A stretch of DNA of 42,212 nt from an uncultured Saprospiraceae bacterium. Its GTDB lineage: Bacteria; Bacteroidota; Bacteroidia; Chitinophagales; Saprospiraceae. Location: assembly GCA_937944245.1 (NCBI GenBank), contig CALDYY010000062.1, positions 1 to 42,212 on the forward strand, given 5' to 3'. The position numbers were made by a program, and so were the translations under genes. The notes under the pieces are model-generated. The model saw only the letters and a list, made by a program, of their open reading frames with translations, did not search any database and had not been told where the DNA came from. Numbering within the stretch: position 1 is the stretch's first letter; each line of letters opens with the position of its first letter. This document shows, in pieces, positions 24,641 to 34,640 of this stretch.

Positions 24641-27127
24641 TTAAAAATCCCAGTTTCGCTTCCAAGTATCAATAATGTCTATTGAAAACTTGAACTCTGA
24701 GGCAAATGGATTTCGACTTGAATTGGCGGCAACATAATAAGTGCCAAGTCTTAATCTACGCCTTACACCCAATTTGAAAATGCGCTCCACGCCTATAAAG
24801 GCTTCTTCATAGCGAAAGTTATTTTCCTGCACCCACAGAAAGCCACCACCCGCAGCGGGTCGAAGTTGAAGTAATTTTACTAGCGGAATGTTATTGATTA
24901 AACTGCCGTTAAAATGATGAATGAAATGACCTTCTAAGAATACTTTTGCCGTAGCCAGTGCAGTATCCAATAATTGGAAAGAACGTAAAGGGTTGGAGAA
25001 AAGTATAGGATCGGATTGTCTAAAACGTTTTAAATCAATGAATAATAATTTTTGGGTGTTGATAAATCTGCCTGTTTCTACACTGTAATTGGCATTGCCC
25101 AAACTGCCAAGCCTAAGATTTTGGTTAATGGAAAATTCAAGATAATCGAAATCAATATCGCTTGAAAAGGCTTTATCCCAACCTTTTCGATGTAAAATGC
25201 TGAAAGTGGGATATTTGCTACCTAGAATAATTTTTCGATTGGGTTCACGCATGAATTTTTGTGCAGGGGTATAAGAAAAACTCATGCTAGTAATGAATGC
25301 TTTATACGGTTGAAAATCAAGTGGTTCAGCTTCTCCTACCAGTGGCGTTAGAAAACTACTGGTATTCAAATTACTTACAGATTGACGATTGCTATGGGAC
25401 ACGCGAACATCCCAGAAAAAGCCATTGAACAACTCCATGCGGTGGTCTAACCGTATAGCGTCATGCAAAATGTAGTTGGAAACGCGAAGCTGATTCAGGA
25501 AAGCATCGTAAGGATTGATGGATTGAAAAGAACGTCCAACATCAATAGAAATGCTCGAAATTTTATGCGGATTATAGAACCAACGACTATAAAAAGTGCC
25601 TTGCAAATCTTGATTTTGAATGCCTATACTTGGGGAGATAGACATAGATAAACGTTGACTGCTTTCCCAGCGTTTGAAGTAATTCAGACTAGGGTTGACA
25701 CGCCAGCCGCCAACTACTTCAAAAGAAAAAGAAGAAGGTAATGACCCCAACCACCATTGCTGCTGTTTGCGATGATCGCGAAAGCTAACGCCATCCCAAA
25801 AAACTTCTAATAAAGTAACCTTATTGAACGCTTGGTCAAGAGAATCCTTGTATTCGGGACTGTTATAAATAGCTTCCACGCTATCCCTGTACGTCACCAT
25901 TTTTTGGATGTTTTCGCTTAGTGGCTCTGTCCTTACTTGTTGCCAATAGCTTGAATCTCGCTCGTAAGCCTCTTTGGTCGTTACCGCTACTTCATTTCTG
26001 AAGAATCGGTCAGGAAAAACAATATCTTTTTGAAAATCCTTATAGAAAATGATAGTATTTCCCTTGAAAGTTTGCTTGTTGCCTTGCTTTGTTTCATAAG
26101 TAAATTCTTGACGATAGGGAATCCAAAGGCTATCTTCTAGTTGCTTGTAGTGCTGTTTGAGGTTGAAAGCATCATAAAATTTTAAGCCACCTTTGTAAAA
26201 GTCAACTTCTATGCGATTGATATTCCAAATATCATCATTGATGTAAATGTATCCCTTGCAGGTAGAATTACTGTTTTTTCTGGGGATGACTTCAATTTTA
26301 TACACCAATTTATTATCCTCCAAAGTGGCTTCGATGAGTTTGTACTTGTATGCCAAAATAGCAGTGGTGCTGATAGGCGAAATAATGCCTACGTCGCCAA
26401 TTTCAGGTGCATACACCAAGTTGCGATAAAAATTGAAATCTGTTTCTCCAAATTTAGGAACAAAAAGCCCTTGTTTTGAGCCATAAGCGCGATAAGCTGT
26501 TCGTTCTTCCTTATAGTTGTTGGGATATTGATAGTTAAGGGTTAATTCCATTTCCAACAAATTAATGTTGGGCATTTCCGATTTTTTTTCTGCGGCATCC
26601 AACGTGTTATCTGCTTCTGGATTAAAAGTTTCTTCCTCTGTAGATGCAGACGTTTCGGGTTTATCTTTTTTATGCTTTTCTATTTCTTCCACCGCTTTGA
26701 CGTAAATGGCAGCCTTGTAAGTATCTATTTGTTGGAGGAATTTCTTTTTGTTATCTATTGCATTTTGAATAATGGCATACGCTGGGTCGCGCTTGGTTGC
26801 TCTCACCGTGATTTCTCCTAGTTCCAAAGTGGAGGGTTTGAGTATAACAGCACGCTCAGTACCTTTGTCTTGTACTAGAATTCTGATTTCTTGCGATTCA
26901 TAGCCCATCGCTGAGAAAATAACGTTGTACTCGCCTGGGTCTAAGCCAAAAAAGTAGTAACCTGCCTCATTGGTAGAAGTGCCTGTTTGCAACTGTTGAA
27001 TAAAGATGTTGGCATAAGGAATAGGCGAATTGTCTTCGCTATATACATAACCACTAATTTGCTGCCCAGAAGCAACATATAGCGAAAGCAAACATAGGCA
27101 TAGCAGTAAATACTTTTTCACTAACAT
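24641..27127 (-). CDS. DUF5686 outer-membrane protein with carboxypeptidase-regulatory-like N-terminus
   Basis: 828 residues from the ATG at 27127 (MLVKKYLLLCLCLLSLYVASGQ, signal peptide); an ATG at 27145 gives six extra residues. Residues about 24-110 are a CarboxypepD_reg-like beta-sandwich (QISGYVYSEDNSPIPYANIFIQ), as at the head of many Bacteroidota outer-membrane proteins. The rest fits DUF5686: a long region with Lys-rich linker (about 150-180), then many alternating aromatic beta strands towards the C-terminus ending in FKFSIDIIDTWKRNWDF, a beta-barrel-like finish. Probably an outer-membrane beta-barrel of unknown cargo. No TonB box or plug seen. Monocistronic by spacing. Confidence 0.85.
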   Translation of the reverse strand: MLVKKYLLLCLCLLSLYVASGQQISGYVYSEDNSPIPYANIFIQQLQTGTSTNEAGYYFFGLDPGEYNVIFSAMGYESQEIRILVQDKGTERAVILKPSTLELGEITVRATKRDPAYAIIQNAIDNKKKFLQQIDTYKAAIYVKAVEEIEKHKKDKPETSASTEEETFNPEADNTLDAAEKKSEMPNINLLEMELTLNYQYPNNYKEERTAYRAYGSKQGLFVPKFGETDFNFYRNLVYAPEIGDVGIISPISTTAILAYKYKLIEATLEDNKLVYKIEVIPRKNSNSTCKGYIYINDDIWNINRIEVDFYKGGLKFYDAFNLKQHYKQLEDSLWIPYRQEFTYETKQGNKQTFKGNTIIFYKDFQKDIVFPDRFFRNEVAVTTKEAYERDSSYWQQVRTEPLSENIQKMVTYRDSVEAIYNSPEYKDSLDQAFNKVTLLEVFWDGVSFRDHRKQQQWWLGSLPSSFSFEVVGGWRVNPSLNYFKRWESSQRLSMSISPSIGIQNQDLQGTFYSRWFYNPHKISSISIDVGRSFQSINPYDAFLNQLRVSNYILHDAIRLDHRMELFNGFFWDVRVSHSNRQSVSNLNTSSFLTPLVGEAEPLDFQPYKAFITSMSFSYTPAQKFMREPNRKIILGSKYPTFSILHRKGWDKAFSSDIDFDYLEFSINQNLRLGSLGNANYSVETGRFINTQKLLFIDLKRFRQSDPILFSNPLRSFQLLDTALATAKVFLEGHFIHHFNGSLINNIPLVKLLQLRPAAGGGFLWVQENNFRYEEAFIGVERIFKLGVRRRLRLGTYYVAANSSRNPFASEFKFSIDIIDTWKRNWDF

Positions 27128-27237
27128 CGGGTGATTTAACATCATTTATTACAATCGGTAACGCATTCCTTATAATTTCATTTCCCAAAGCAAGGTGCTT
27201 AACAAATACTTATAGGTTGTTTAACAGTAGTTAATTA

Positions 27238-27711
27238 CTAAAGTTTTATATTTTTTAGTACCCTATCCATGTCGCGTTTGACATCTTTTTCTTTGATGCT
27301 TTGGCGTTTGTCTGCCGATTTTTTACCGGTTGCTAGTACAATTTCTAACTTTACGAACCCACGTTCATTCATGTATAAGCGATAAGGCACAATGGTTACG
27401 CCTTTTTCTTTTACCTTTTTTTCCATTTTTTTAAGCTCCTTACTTCGCAGTAATAGCTTTCTAGGTCGGCGAGGTTCATGGTTGAAAACATTTCCAAAAT
27501 CATACTCTTTTATGTACATGCTATTGACGAACAACTCCCCCTTTTTAAAGTAGCAGTAAGCATCAGTCATGTTGATATTGCCAGCGCGAACGGACTTGAT
27601 TTCCGTACCGGTCAAAGCAATCCCTGCTTCATGACTTTCCTCGAAAAAGTATTGATGCTCTGCTTTTCTGTTAACCACCTCTATTGCTTTCTTCTTCTTT
27701 ACGGTTGCCAT
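27238..27711 (-). CDS. smpB: SsrA-binding protein SmpB
   Basis: 157 residues from the ATG at 27711 (MATVKKKKAIEVVNRKAEHQYFF); 15 residues upstream in frame are unlikely. The OB-fold landmarks EAGIALTGTEIKSVRAGNINMTDAYC, NVFNHEPRRPRKLLL and the basic tail (KGVTIVPYRLYMNERGFVKLEIVLATGKK, then Lys/Arg-rich helix) are complete. It binds tmRNA and brings it to stalled ribosomes for trans-translation. The tmRNA gene is not in this window. Confidence 0.97.
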   Translation of the reverse strand: MATVKKKKAIEVVNRKAEHQYFFEESHEAGIALTGTEIKSVRAGNINMTDAYCYFKKGELFVNSMYIKEYDFGNVFNHEPRRPRKLLLRSKELKKMEKKVKEKGVTIVPYRLYMNERGFVKLEIVLATGKKSADKRQSIKEKDVKRDMDRVLKNIKL

Positions 27712-27823
27712 TATTAAATTTTGAATAACGAGTTTTGAACCTGCATGATGAATCAAGAAGGTTTTGACTTTTTAGTAATGATTGAATTGTAGAACCAACT
27801 ATGAAATATAATAGTTCACAAAG

Positions 27824-27860
27824 AACATTGGCTAGGTCGTTCATTTGCCTAGCCGATGTT
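27824..27860. terminator. Hairpin behind the S9 peptidase gene
   Basis: AACATTGGCTAGG (27824-27836) and CCTAGCCGATGTT (27848-27860), 13 bp with one T:G/A:C position, 11-base loop. It begins five bases past the stop codon of the minus-strand S9 peptidase gene. The minus-strand exit has only a mixed TTCTTTG tail. Confidence 0.65.
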
Positions 27861-27864
27861 ACGA

Positions 27865-30075
27865 TTATGGATTCGTTCTTCTAATAGGAGTAGTGTCATC
27901 CATCAATTTCTCTTTCAAAAAAGTGGTCATTGCAGTGTAAAGATGTAAACGTGCGTTGCCGCCATAAATACCGTGATTTTTATTAGGATAAATATGAACA
28001 TCAAACTGTTTGTTGGCATTAATGAGTGCACTAACCATTTCCATAGTGTGTTGAAAATGAACATTGTCATCGCTAGCTCCATGCACAATCATATAATTTC
28101 CCTTCAAGCGATCTGCAAAATAGATAGGTGAATTATTGCGATAGCCATTGGGATTTTCCTTCAAGGTGCGCATAAAACGTTCTGTATAAATGGTATCATA
28201 CCATTTCCAACTCGTAACAGGAGCTACGGCAATAGCAGCTTTGAACACATCATTCCCTTTTAACAAACACAAGGACGACATATAGCCACCATAGCTCCAA
28301 CCAAAAATACCAATGCGGTTAGCATCTGTATATTTGAGTTTGCCGAGATATTTTGCTGCTTCAATTTGGTCTATCGTTTCATAATGACCTAATTGTTGAT
28401 AAGTAATTTTCTTAAAGGCTTCGCCACGTGCGCCTGTTCCGCGATTGTCCACACAAGCCACAATGAACCCTTGCTGCGCCAGCATCTGAAACCACCAATA
28501 GTTTTGCCCTTTCCAAGCATCCGTCACTTGTTGGCTACCCGGTCCGCCATAGAGGAACATAAACACTGGATATTGGCGATTGTCCTTGAAGTCGGCAGGT
28601 TTTATCATCCAGCCATTAAGTGTAACACCTTCACTGGTTTTAAAATCAAAAAATTCAACAGGGCTAACGCCATAGTCTTTTTGTAGTTTTTTGACACGCT
28701 CATTATCCTCTAGCTCACGCATGAGTTTGCCTTCTCTATCATACACTTCGTAAACAGGAGGAGTGTTAGCGGTGGAATGCGTTAGCATGAAATAGTCGAA
28801 TGTGCTACTAAAGTTAGCACTATTGCTGCCATTTCGCTTAGAGAGTTGACGGTCTTTTTTGCCATTCAAGTTTACACTATATATATGTGTCTGCGTAGGT
28901 GAAGATTTTGCTGCTTGATAAAAAACTGTTTCGTTTTTTTCATCTACTCCATAAAAATCAGTAATATCCCAGTTACCTTTGGTAAGTTGTTCTTTTTGTT
29001 TGCCTTTCATGTCGTGCAGGTAAAGGTGATTCCACCCGTCGCGTTCACTAGCCATTAAGAAATGCTTACCATCTTTGAGGAAAATAATTCTATCTAACAT
29101 AGATTCTTCAATGTATTGGTCTTCTTTTTCTTCAAACAACAACTTTGTGCGTCCACGCTTAGTGTCAGCGAGTAACAGTTCTAAATGATTTTGATGGCGA
29201 TTCATCCTGAAAATGCACAACTGCCCATCGGGTGTCCAGCGAATGCGTGGGATGTAAATATCGGGGTTGCTGCCAGTATCCATTTTACCGACTTTACCTT
29301 TTGCTACATCATAAACGTGAACACTGACTACTGAATTTTTTTCACCTACTTTTGGGTATTTAAAGGTAATTTCTTCTGGATAGAGTTCATCATTGTAGCC
29401 TTGCATTGTAAATTCCTTTACTTCGCTTTCATCAAAACGGACAAAGGCAATTTTAGTGCCATCAGGCGACCACTCAAAGGCGCGAACTAAGACAAATTCC
29501 TCTTCATACACCCAATCGGATGCACCGTTGATAATCTGGTTGTAGCGACCATCGCGTGTGATGCGGGTAACTTTTCCATTCACTAGATCCTTGTAATACA
29601 AGTCGTTGTTATGTACAAAAGCTACTTTGTTTGCCTCTGGATTAAAAGTGGCATACATTTGTTTACCACCATCAAAAAGTGGTATGAGTTGACTGGTGTT
29701 TCTGTCCCAAACATAAAAATTAGCCTTACTGGAGTGGCGGTAAATCTGTTCTACGTTGGTTTGAAGTAAAATTTTGTTCTCATCTTCGCTAAAACTATAG
29801 TCCTCAAAATCGGGAATGTTTGCACTCATGGTGCTTTGGTCAAAAATGGTAGCTACAAAATTCCCAGACGTAAAGTCGTACTGCTGAATTTTTTTGCCCT
29901 CTTTGCGTGTATAGGTTTTACCGTCTTTTAGGAAATTAAATCCAGGCACGCCTCTAGTGGAAAAGGTGTATTGTTGCCAGATGTCTTCCAGTGTGATTTG
30001 CTTTTGTGCTAATGCTATATTTGACAAGGTAAGTGTTGCTATAGCTAGTAGAAAAACATATTTTTTTGCACTCAT
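27865..30075 (-). CDS. S9 family prolyl peptidase with DPP IV-type propeller
   Basis: 736 residues. Signal peptide MSAKKYVFLLAIATLTLSNIALAQ, so periplasmic or outer-membrane-associated. About 30-480 is the DPPIV_N beta-propeller (YSFSEDENKILLQT, YEEEFVLVRAFEWSPDGTKIAFVRFDES, where the EE pair anchors the substrate amino terminus). About 500-736 is the alpha/beta-hydrolase domain: GWSYGGY with the nucleophile Ser near 594, Asp in HGASDDNVHF near 668, His in NKNHGIYGG near 700. Dipeptidyl-peptidase IV removes X-Pro dipeptides. Last gene of a probable operon with the DUF1501 gene (24-base gap) and the FkbM gene (55-base gap). Confidence 0.94.
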   Translation of the reverse strand: MSAKKYVFLLAIATLTLSNIALAQKQITLEDIWQQYTFSTRGVPGFNFLKDGKTYTRKEGKKIQQYDFTSGNFVATIFDQSTMSANIPDFEDYSFSEDENKILLQTNVEQIYRHSSKANFYVWDRNTSQLIPLFDGGKQMYATFNPEANKVAFVHNNDLYYKDLVNGKVTRITRDGRYNQIINGASDWVYEEEFVLVRAFEWSPDGTKIAFVRFDESEVKEFTMQGYNDELYPEEITFKYPKVGEKNSVVSVHVYDVAKGKVGKMDTGSNPDIYIPRIRWTPDGQLCIFRMNRHQNHLELLLADTKRGRTKLLFEEKEDQYIEESMLDRIIFLKDGKHFLMASERDGWNHLYLHDMKGKQKEQLTKGNWDITDFYGVDEKNETVFYQAAKSSPTQTHIYSVNLNGKKDRQLSKRNGSNSANFSSTFDYFMLTHSTANTPPVYEVYDREGKLMRELEDNERVKKLQKDYGVSPVEFFDFKTSEGVTLNGWMIKPADFKDNRQYPVFMFLYGGPGSQQVTDAWKGQNYWWFQMLAQQGFIVACVDNRGTGARGEAFKKITYQQLGHYETIDQIEAAKYLGKLKYTDANRIGIFGWSYGGYMSSLCLLKGNDVFKAAIAVAPVTSWKWYDTIYTERFMRTLKENPNGYRNNSPIYFADRLKGNYMIVHGASDDNVHFQHTMEMVSALINANKQFDVHIYPNKNHGIYGGNARLHLYTAMTTFLKEKLMDDTTPIRRTNP

Positions 30076-30099
30076 TTATTATACTGTTTTTTAATCTTT

Positions 30100-31158
30100 C
30101 TATATAAAATTTAAACGCTTGAGATTAGCGTTTAGAACAGAACTTGCATCAATACTCCACCAGTTGTCTAAGATAGTGGCGTAAATTGACCTAAAATCAA
30201 TTTCGTGTGCCAAATTTTCTTTTTGTAAATCGTTTAAGTCGGGTATATTGTTGTAAAACCCAGATTTTTTTAGGCTGCCACTAAATAAAAAAACATTATT
30301 TGCTGCACCATGATTTGTTCCTCCTTGTTCGTTCTCTGCTAAAGTGCGACCGAACTCTGAAAAGGTAAGTATTAAAACGTCATCAAATAAGTTGCTTTGC
30401 TTCAGGCGATTGATAAAATAATGAATACCTTTAGCATAAATGTTTAGTAGTTTATCTTGCGTTGCTCGTTGCTCAATGTGAGTATCAAACCCACCCAATG
30501 TCAGGTAATATACAGAAACATTCACTTTTTCTTCCATCCAAGTTGCTGTCTGCTTCAAGTCAGCGATAAAATCCTGTTCTTCTTTGCCTTTTTCATTTGA
30601 TAAATAGGATACGTTTCGAGCTATGCCTTTAGCAGCAGAAACTACTTGATGCACAGTAAGCGAGGATAAAGTATTCCCTTTTAAAGCAGTGTTGATATAG
30701 TAGTCAAAAGTTATGCTGTAAGTCGCTTTTTGTTTTGTCATATAGTCCAAGTACCTCCCTAGCCAGCCAGTTTGGCATTTTTCCGGGCTAAGATTTGCCG
30801 TTTGCCATACATCAAGTGCACGAAAATGTGTATCGGAAGAATTGGGATAACCTACATTATTGACAATACACATTTCACCGCGCTCAAAAATAGGTTTTAG
30901 TAATACCCATGCAGGATTAAAGCCTAATGTATTATTCAGCGGAAGAACCTCGTTGGGAGGAATAGCAATGTTTGGACGAAGTTGATAATAACATTGATTT
31001 TTGTAAGGTATTATGGTATTCCAGCCATCATTTCCACCTGCAAGTTCAATGACAATTAACTTTTTTAGCGCATTGTTAAGAAGTATCGGACTCAAATTTG
31101 GCACTAGCGTAACAGCGGAACTTAGTGCTGCATGCTGAAGAAAGGTTCTTCTTTTCAT
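30100..31158 (-). CDS. DUF1501 protein with twin-arginine leader
   Basis: 352 residues. The N-terminus MKRRTFLQHAALSSAVTLVPN carries a twin-arginine motif RRTFLQ and hydrophobic core, so Tat-exported; tatC is in the same window. DUF1501 landmarks: LIVIELAGGNDGWNTIIPY, NVGYPNSSDTHFRALDVWQTA, LTFSEFGRTLAENEQGGTNHGAANNVFLFSGSL, the sulfatase-like alkaline-phosphatase fold with metal-binding Asp/His. Usually encoded beside a DUF1800 partner, absent here. Function of the family is not established. Confidence 0.88.
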   Translation of the reverse strand: MKRRTFLQHAALSSAVTLVPNLSPILLNNALKKLIVIELAGGNDGWNTIIPYKNQCYYQLRPNIAIPPNEVLPLNNTLGFNPAWVLLKPIFERGEMCIVNNVGYPNSSDTHFRALDVWQTANLSPEKCQTGWLGRYLDYMTKQKATYSITFDYYINTALKGNTLSSLTVHQVVSAAKGIARNVSYLSNEKGKEEQDFIADLKQTATWMEEKVNVSVYYLTLGGFDTHIEQRATQDKLLNIYAKGIHYFINRLKQSNLFDDVLILTFSEFGRTLAENEQGGTNHGAANNVFLFSGSLKKSGFYNNIPDLNDLQKENLAHEIDFRSIYATILDNWWSIDASSVLNANLKRLNFI

Positions 31159-31213
31159 TATTGCTATTCAATTAATGATTAGCAAGGTAAGGATTTTTTG
31201 TTTTTTTCAAAGG

Positions 31214-32005
31214 TTATTTTTGAGAATAAGCAATAAAGTAATAATTGAGTCGCTTTTCAAACTGCTGTTGAAATGCAGCTTTTGTTAAAGGTGCTTTATT
31301 GTTTAAATACCCAGAAAGTAGATTAATGTTCATATTACATTCCTCTACCAAAAGGTTGTAAATATCATTTGGATGTGTGCCGTAATAGTCCGCTGCACCT
31401 TTACCATGTTCAAAAACGAGGATGGGCTTGTTGCGGATTAATGTTTTTTTTGCACCTTTAAGTACCTCCATTTCTGCACCTTCCACATCTACTTTGATGA
31501 AATCAATTTTCACATCTTCAGGAATAATGTTGTCCAGTAAGTCTGTCTGTACTGTAATAATTTGTTCTTTTTCGTATTCACGTGCATACTCACGAGAGCG
31601 AAAGCCACTGTAAGCAGGATTTGTTACGACATAATTAAAAGAAGCTGTACCAGCTTGATCGCTCAATCCAATTTTGTAAAAATGACAATTATCAGGAAAT
31701 TTTTCCGTCAATTCTTGATAAAGATGCGGCAATGGCTCAAAGCAGTAGTGTTGTCCTTTGGGCGCAAATCGAAGGATAGTGCTTAGAATATCACCAGTGT
31801 GGCAACCTACATCAATGCAGTTAGAATACTCTGAACAGGTTTTTCTTATCACTTTGATAGTCAGCAAGTCATATCTGTGATTTTTGCTCAAAGGAATAGG
31901 GAATTTCTTGAGGAATTTTTTGACATTCTCTTTTAGATGAGCATAGCTAGATGACCTGTATTCCAAAGCAATTTGTTCATTGAGTTTCATAATCACATTT
32001 TCCAT
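31214..32005 (-). CDS. FkbM family methyltransferase
   Basis: 263 residues, no signal peptide. SAM-binding Rossmann landmarks: CIDVGCHTGDILSTILRFAP (motif I), HYCFEPLPHLYQEL (motif II), IDFIKVDVEGAEMEVLKGAKK (FkbM signature), KPILVFEHG. FkbM-type enzymes O-methylate sugars in polysaccharides or polyketides. No glycosyltransferases are adjacent. First gene of the probable FkbM - DUF1501 - S9 set (gap of 55 bases to the next). Confidence 0.88.
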   Translation of the reverse strand: MENVIMKLNEQIALEYRSSSYAHLKENVKKFLKKFPIPLSKNHRYDLLTIKVIRKTCSEYSNCIDVGCHTGDILSTILRFAPKGQHYCFEPLPHLYQELTEKFPDNCHFYKIGLSDQAGTASFNYVVTNPAYSGFRSREYAREYEKEQIITVQTDLLDNIIPEDVKIDFIKVDVEGAEMEVLKGAKKTLIRNKPILVFEHGKGAADYYGTHPNDIYNLLVEECNMNINLLSGYLNNKAPLTKAAFQQQFEKRLNYYFIAYSQK

Positions 32006-32419
32006 ACTTAGGCTGCAAAATTTTGTAGTAGCATAGCGTTTCTAGTAAAACGATTACCCTGTCTGCTGTTCACTTATAGGTATTCGATGGATACTAAGTC
32101 TTGCTAATTAAGGAACACTTAATGAACACTGTTTATTTTGTCCCTATCGTTTAATATACATGAAAAATATCGCAGTCAAAGATAAAATTTTAAATCTAAA
32201 TTAAATATTTTCATATACGTTTTGTCTTTACAAAGGTTTAAATTTTTTTACGTTAGGAGTACAAGGGGTGTTTATCTAATTTATTGTCTATTAAAAATTT
32301 ATGCTGTTTTAGGTAGTGGCATCAAGCAAACGAGAGCATACTTATTTTAATGAAAATGGGAGAAATTAATACCTTCACCAATGCAAAACTAATAAATAAT
32401 TCATTAAAGAAAAGCAGAA
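32006..32419. other. AT-rich divergent intergenic region
   Basis: 414 bases between the divergent FkbM and GHMP kinase genes. Only short open frames and no good hairpin or tRNA; a possible minus-strand TTTTGCAGCC box lies just upstream of the FkbM start. I see nothing else to annotate. Confidence 0.55.
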
Positions 32420-33340
32420 ATGCAAGAATATTATGCTAAGGGGAAATTACTGCTCAGTGCGGAGTATTTCGTGCTGGATGGTGCTTGGGCGTTGGGATTA
32501 CCTACGCGAAAAGGACAATCGCTGATGATAAAAGAACGGTCTAATCATAAATATTTACTAAATTGGACAAGCATGGATGCTGACCATAGCGTTTGGTTTG
32601 AGGCAATATTGGAACTACCGACACTGAATATCATCAAGGCTTCTCAAAATGATGTTGCTCAAAAATTGAGCGAAATACTGCACCTAGCTCGACAGCAAAA
32701 CCCTGCGTTTCTGGCGAATACTGCATCATTAGAAGTTACCACGCAGTTAACTTTTCCTCGTGAATGGGGGTTGGGCACAAGTTCTACACTCGTTTACAAT
32801 ATAGCACAATGGGCAAGAGTTGACCCTTTTCAGCTACAATTTGCTACTTTTGATGGTTCTGGTTACGACATTGCCTGTGCTGGTGCAGAAGGTGCAATTT
32901 TGTATCAGAAATTAAGTGAAACGACTGCGTCAAGGGCTATTACTTTTAGACCGAGCTATCGCCATTCGTTGTATTTTATATACTTAGGAAAAAAACAAAA
33001 TAGTAGAGAGGGTATTGCGCGCTATCGAGAAAAAGTTAGTCGCTCACCACACTTAATTTATCAAGCAACCGCTTACACCTACGCTTTACTGAAAGCGGAT
33101 ACACTGTCAGCATTTGAGTCCATTCTCAAGCAACATGAACACTTAGTAGCCAACACTCTTGAATTAGAACCAGTGAAAAGCCTATATTTTAAAGACTTTT
33201 GGGGGGAAGTTAAATCACTTGGTGCTTGGGGAGGTGATTTCGTCTTAGCCACTTCTAGCAAAGACGAAGCTAGCACCAAAGCCTACTTTGGAGAAAAAGG
33301 CTTTGATGTTATTTTAACCTATGAAGAGTTGATTCTTTGA
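32420..33340 (+). CDS. GYDIA family GHMP kinase
   Basis: 306 residues. N-terminal YYAKGKLLLSAEYFVLDGAWALGLPT is the first GHMP motif; the ATP loop is FPREWGLGTSSTLV (family form of PxxxGLGSSAA); then FDGSGYDIACAGAEGAILYQ, giving the family its name. The C-terminal region ends with a GDFVLATSS motif as in GHMP motif 3. Related to mevalonate and phosphomevalonate kinases; in Bacteroidota this branch is assigned to isoprenoid (mevalonate pathway) by comparison, but the substrate is not experimentally clear to me. Monocistronic with its own terminator. Confidence 0.88.
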   Translation: MQEYYAKGKLLLSAEYFVLDGAWALGLPTRKGQSLMIKERSNHKYLLNWTSMDADHSVWFEAILELPTLNIIKASQNDVAQKLSEILHLARQQNPAFLANTASLEVTTQLTFPREWGLGTSSTLVYNIAQWARVDPFQLQFATFDGSGYDIACAGAEGAILYQKLSETTASRAITFRPSYRHSLYFIYLGKKQNSREGIARYREKVSRSPHLIYQATAYTYALLKADTLSAFESILKQHEHLVANTLELEPVKSLYFKDFWGEVKSLGAWGGDFVLATSSKDEASTKAYFGEKGFDVILTYEELIL

Positions 33341-33344
33341 TATG

Positions 33345-33391
33345 AAGTAAAGTCGCAGAGAAAGTTTTTTAGCTACGACTTTACTTTTTAT
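33345..33391 (+). terminator. Intrinsic terminator of the GHMP kinase gene
   Basis: AAGTAAAGTCG (33345-33355) and CGACTTTACTT (33376-33386), 11-bp stem, 20-base loop, followed by TTTTTAT. It begins five bases after the stop codon. Confidence 0.75.
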
Positions 33392-33436
33392 AAATTTTGA
33401 TTAACTGATTATCAGTAGTTTAAAAATCAATTAGGA

Positions 33437-34591
33437 CTAAACATTAATCCATTTTTGTGCACTTTTACCGGATTCAATTACTTTATAAATAAAGTTCATG
33501 CCACGCACACCATCTGTAACTGTTGGAAAATCATTGTAAATGGGATCAGCGGTTTTTCCTTCTAATCTTGCACGCACACAATATGCAAAATTGCGATAGA
33601 TACTAGCAAAAGCCTCCAGATAGCCTTCTGGGTGTCCTGCAGGAATACGCGTATGTGCTTGTGCTTCAGGGTACAAATTGCCGACACCTGTTCGCAATAT
33701 TTCCATAGGACGATTTAGCCATTTTACATAAAGTGTGTTTGGCTCCATTTGAAACCATTGTAAACCAGCTTTTGTACCGTAAATTCTGATGTTTAGGTTA
33801 TTTTCTTCTCCAGCAGAAATCTGACTGGCATGAAGAATCCCTTTTGCTCCATTGTTGAAGCGCAATAGCACGTTGCCATCATCGTCGAGCAAGCGACCAG
33901 GTACAAAAGTGGAGACATCGGCACACATCTCTGTAATATGTAATCCTGTGATGTACTCCGCTAAGTTTTCAGCGTGTGTACCAATATCGCCCATTGCGCC
34001 TGCAATACCTGAGCGGCTAGGGTCAGTACGCCATGCGGCTTGTTTTTGAGAATCGTCCTCCTCCAATTTTGTGGACAACCACCCTTGCGGATATTCCACT
34101 ACTATTTTTCTGATGTCCCCAATGTCGCCATTTTTTATCATAGCTCTAGCCTGCTTTACCATTGGGTAGCCCGTGTAGTTGTGCGTGAGCGCAAAAATCA
34201 ACCCTGTTTGTTTGACTAAACGTTCTAATTCATAGGCTTCCTCCATATCAAATGCCAATGGTTTATCGCATACGACATGAAAACCATTTTCGAGTGCCAT
34301 TTTTGCAGGCGGAAAGTGCATATGATTGGGCGTTACAATGGATACAAAATCCATTCTTTCGCCTTGTGGCAAGGCTTTTTCTTTGGTAATCATTTCTTCA
34401 AAACTGCCGTAAATTCTATCGGAAGGTAAAAATAAATCTTGACCAGAAAGTCTTGACTTTTCAGGGTCGCTGCTGAACGCACCGCATACCAATTCAATTT
34501 GACCATCCAAAGCGGCTGCCATTCGATGTACACCACCGATGAATGCACCTCTACCACCACCGACCATTCCCATTCGGATTTTTCTACTCAT
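33437..34591 (-). CDS. Gfo/Idh/MocA family oxidoreductase
   Basis: 384 residues from the ATG at 34591 (MSRKIRMGMVGGG); the open frame runs to 34762 but that part overlaps the DUF1080 gene and is not family-like. NAD(P)-binding Rossmann loop GMVGGGRGAFIGGVHR, then VTPNHMHFPPAKMALENGFHVVCDKPLAF, the family EKP-type motif (here CDKP) with catalytic Lys, and GDIGTHAENLAEYI with the downstream conserved His. It oxidises or reduces a sugar or inositol derivative. Second gene after DUF1080 (49-base gap); with it, a plausible 3-keto-glycoside route. Confidence 0.92.
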   Translation of the reverse strand: MSRKIRMGMVGGGRGAFIGGVHRMAAALDGQIELVCGAFSSDPEKSRLSGQDLFLPSDRIYGSFEEMITKEKALPQGERMDFVSIVTPNHMHFPPAKMALENGFHVVCDKPLAFDMEEAYELERLVKQTGLIFALTHNYTGYPMVKQARAMIKNGDIGDIRKIVVEYPQGWLSTKLEEDDSQKQAAWRTDPSRSGIAGAMGDIGTHAENLAEYITGLHITEMCADVSTFVPGRLLDDDGNVLLRFNNGAKGILHASQISAGEENNLNIRIYGTKAGLQWFQMEPNTLYVKWLNRPMEILRTGVGNLYPEAQAHTRIPAGHPEGYLEAFASIYRNFAYCVRARLEGKTADPIYNDFPTVTDGVRGMNFIYKVIESGKSAQKWINV

Positions 34592-34640
34592 TATTCTATC
34601 TCGTTTTAGTGTTTTGTTAATCTTAAAAGGATGATTAAAG

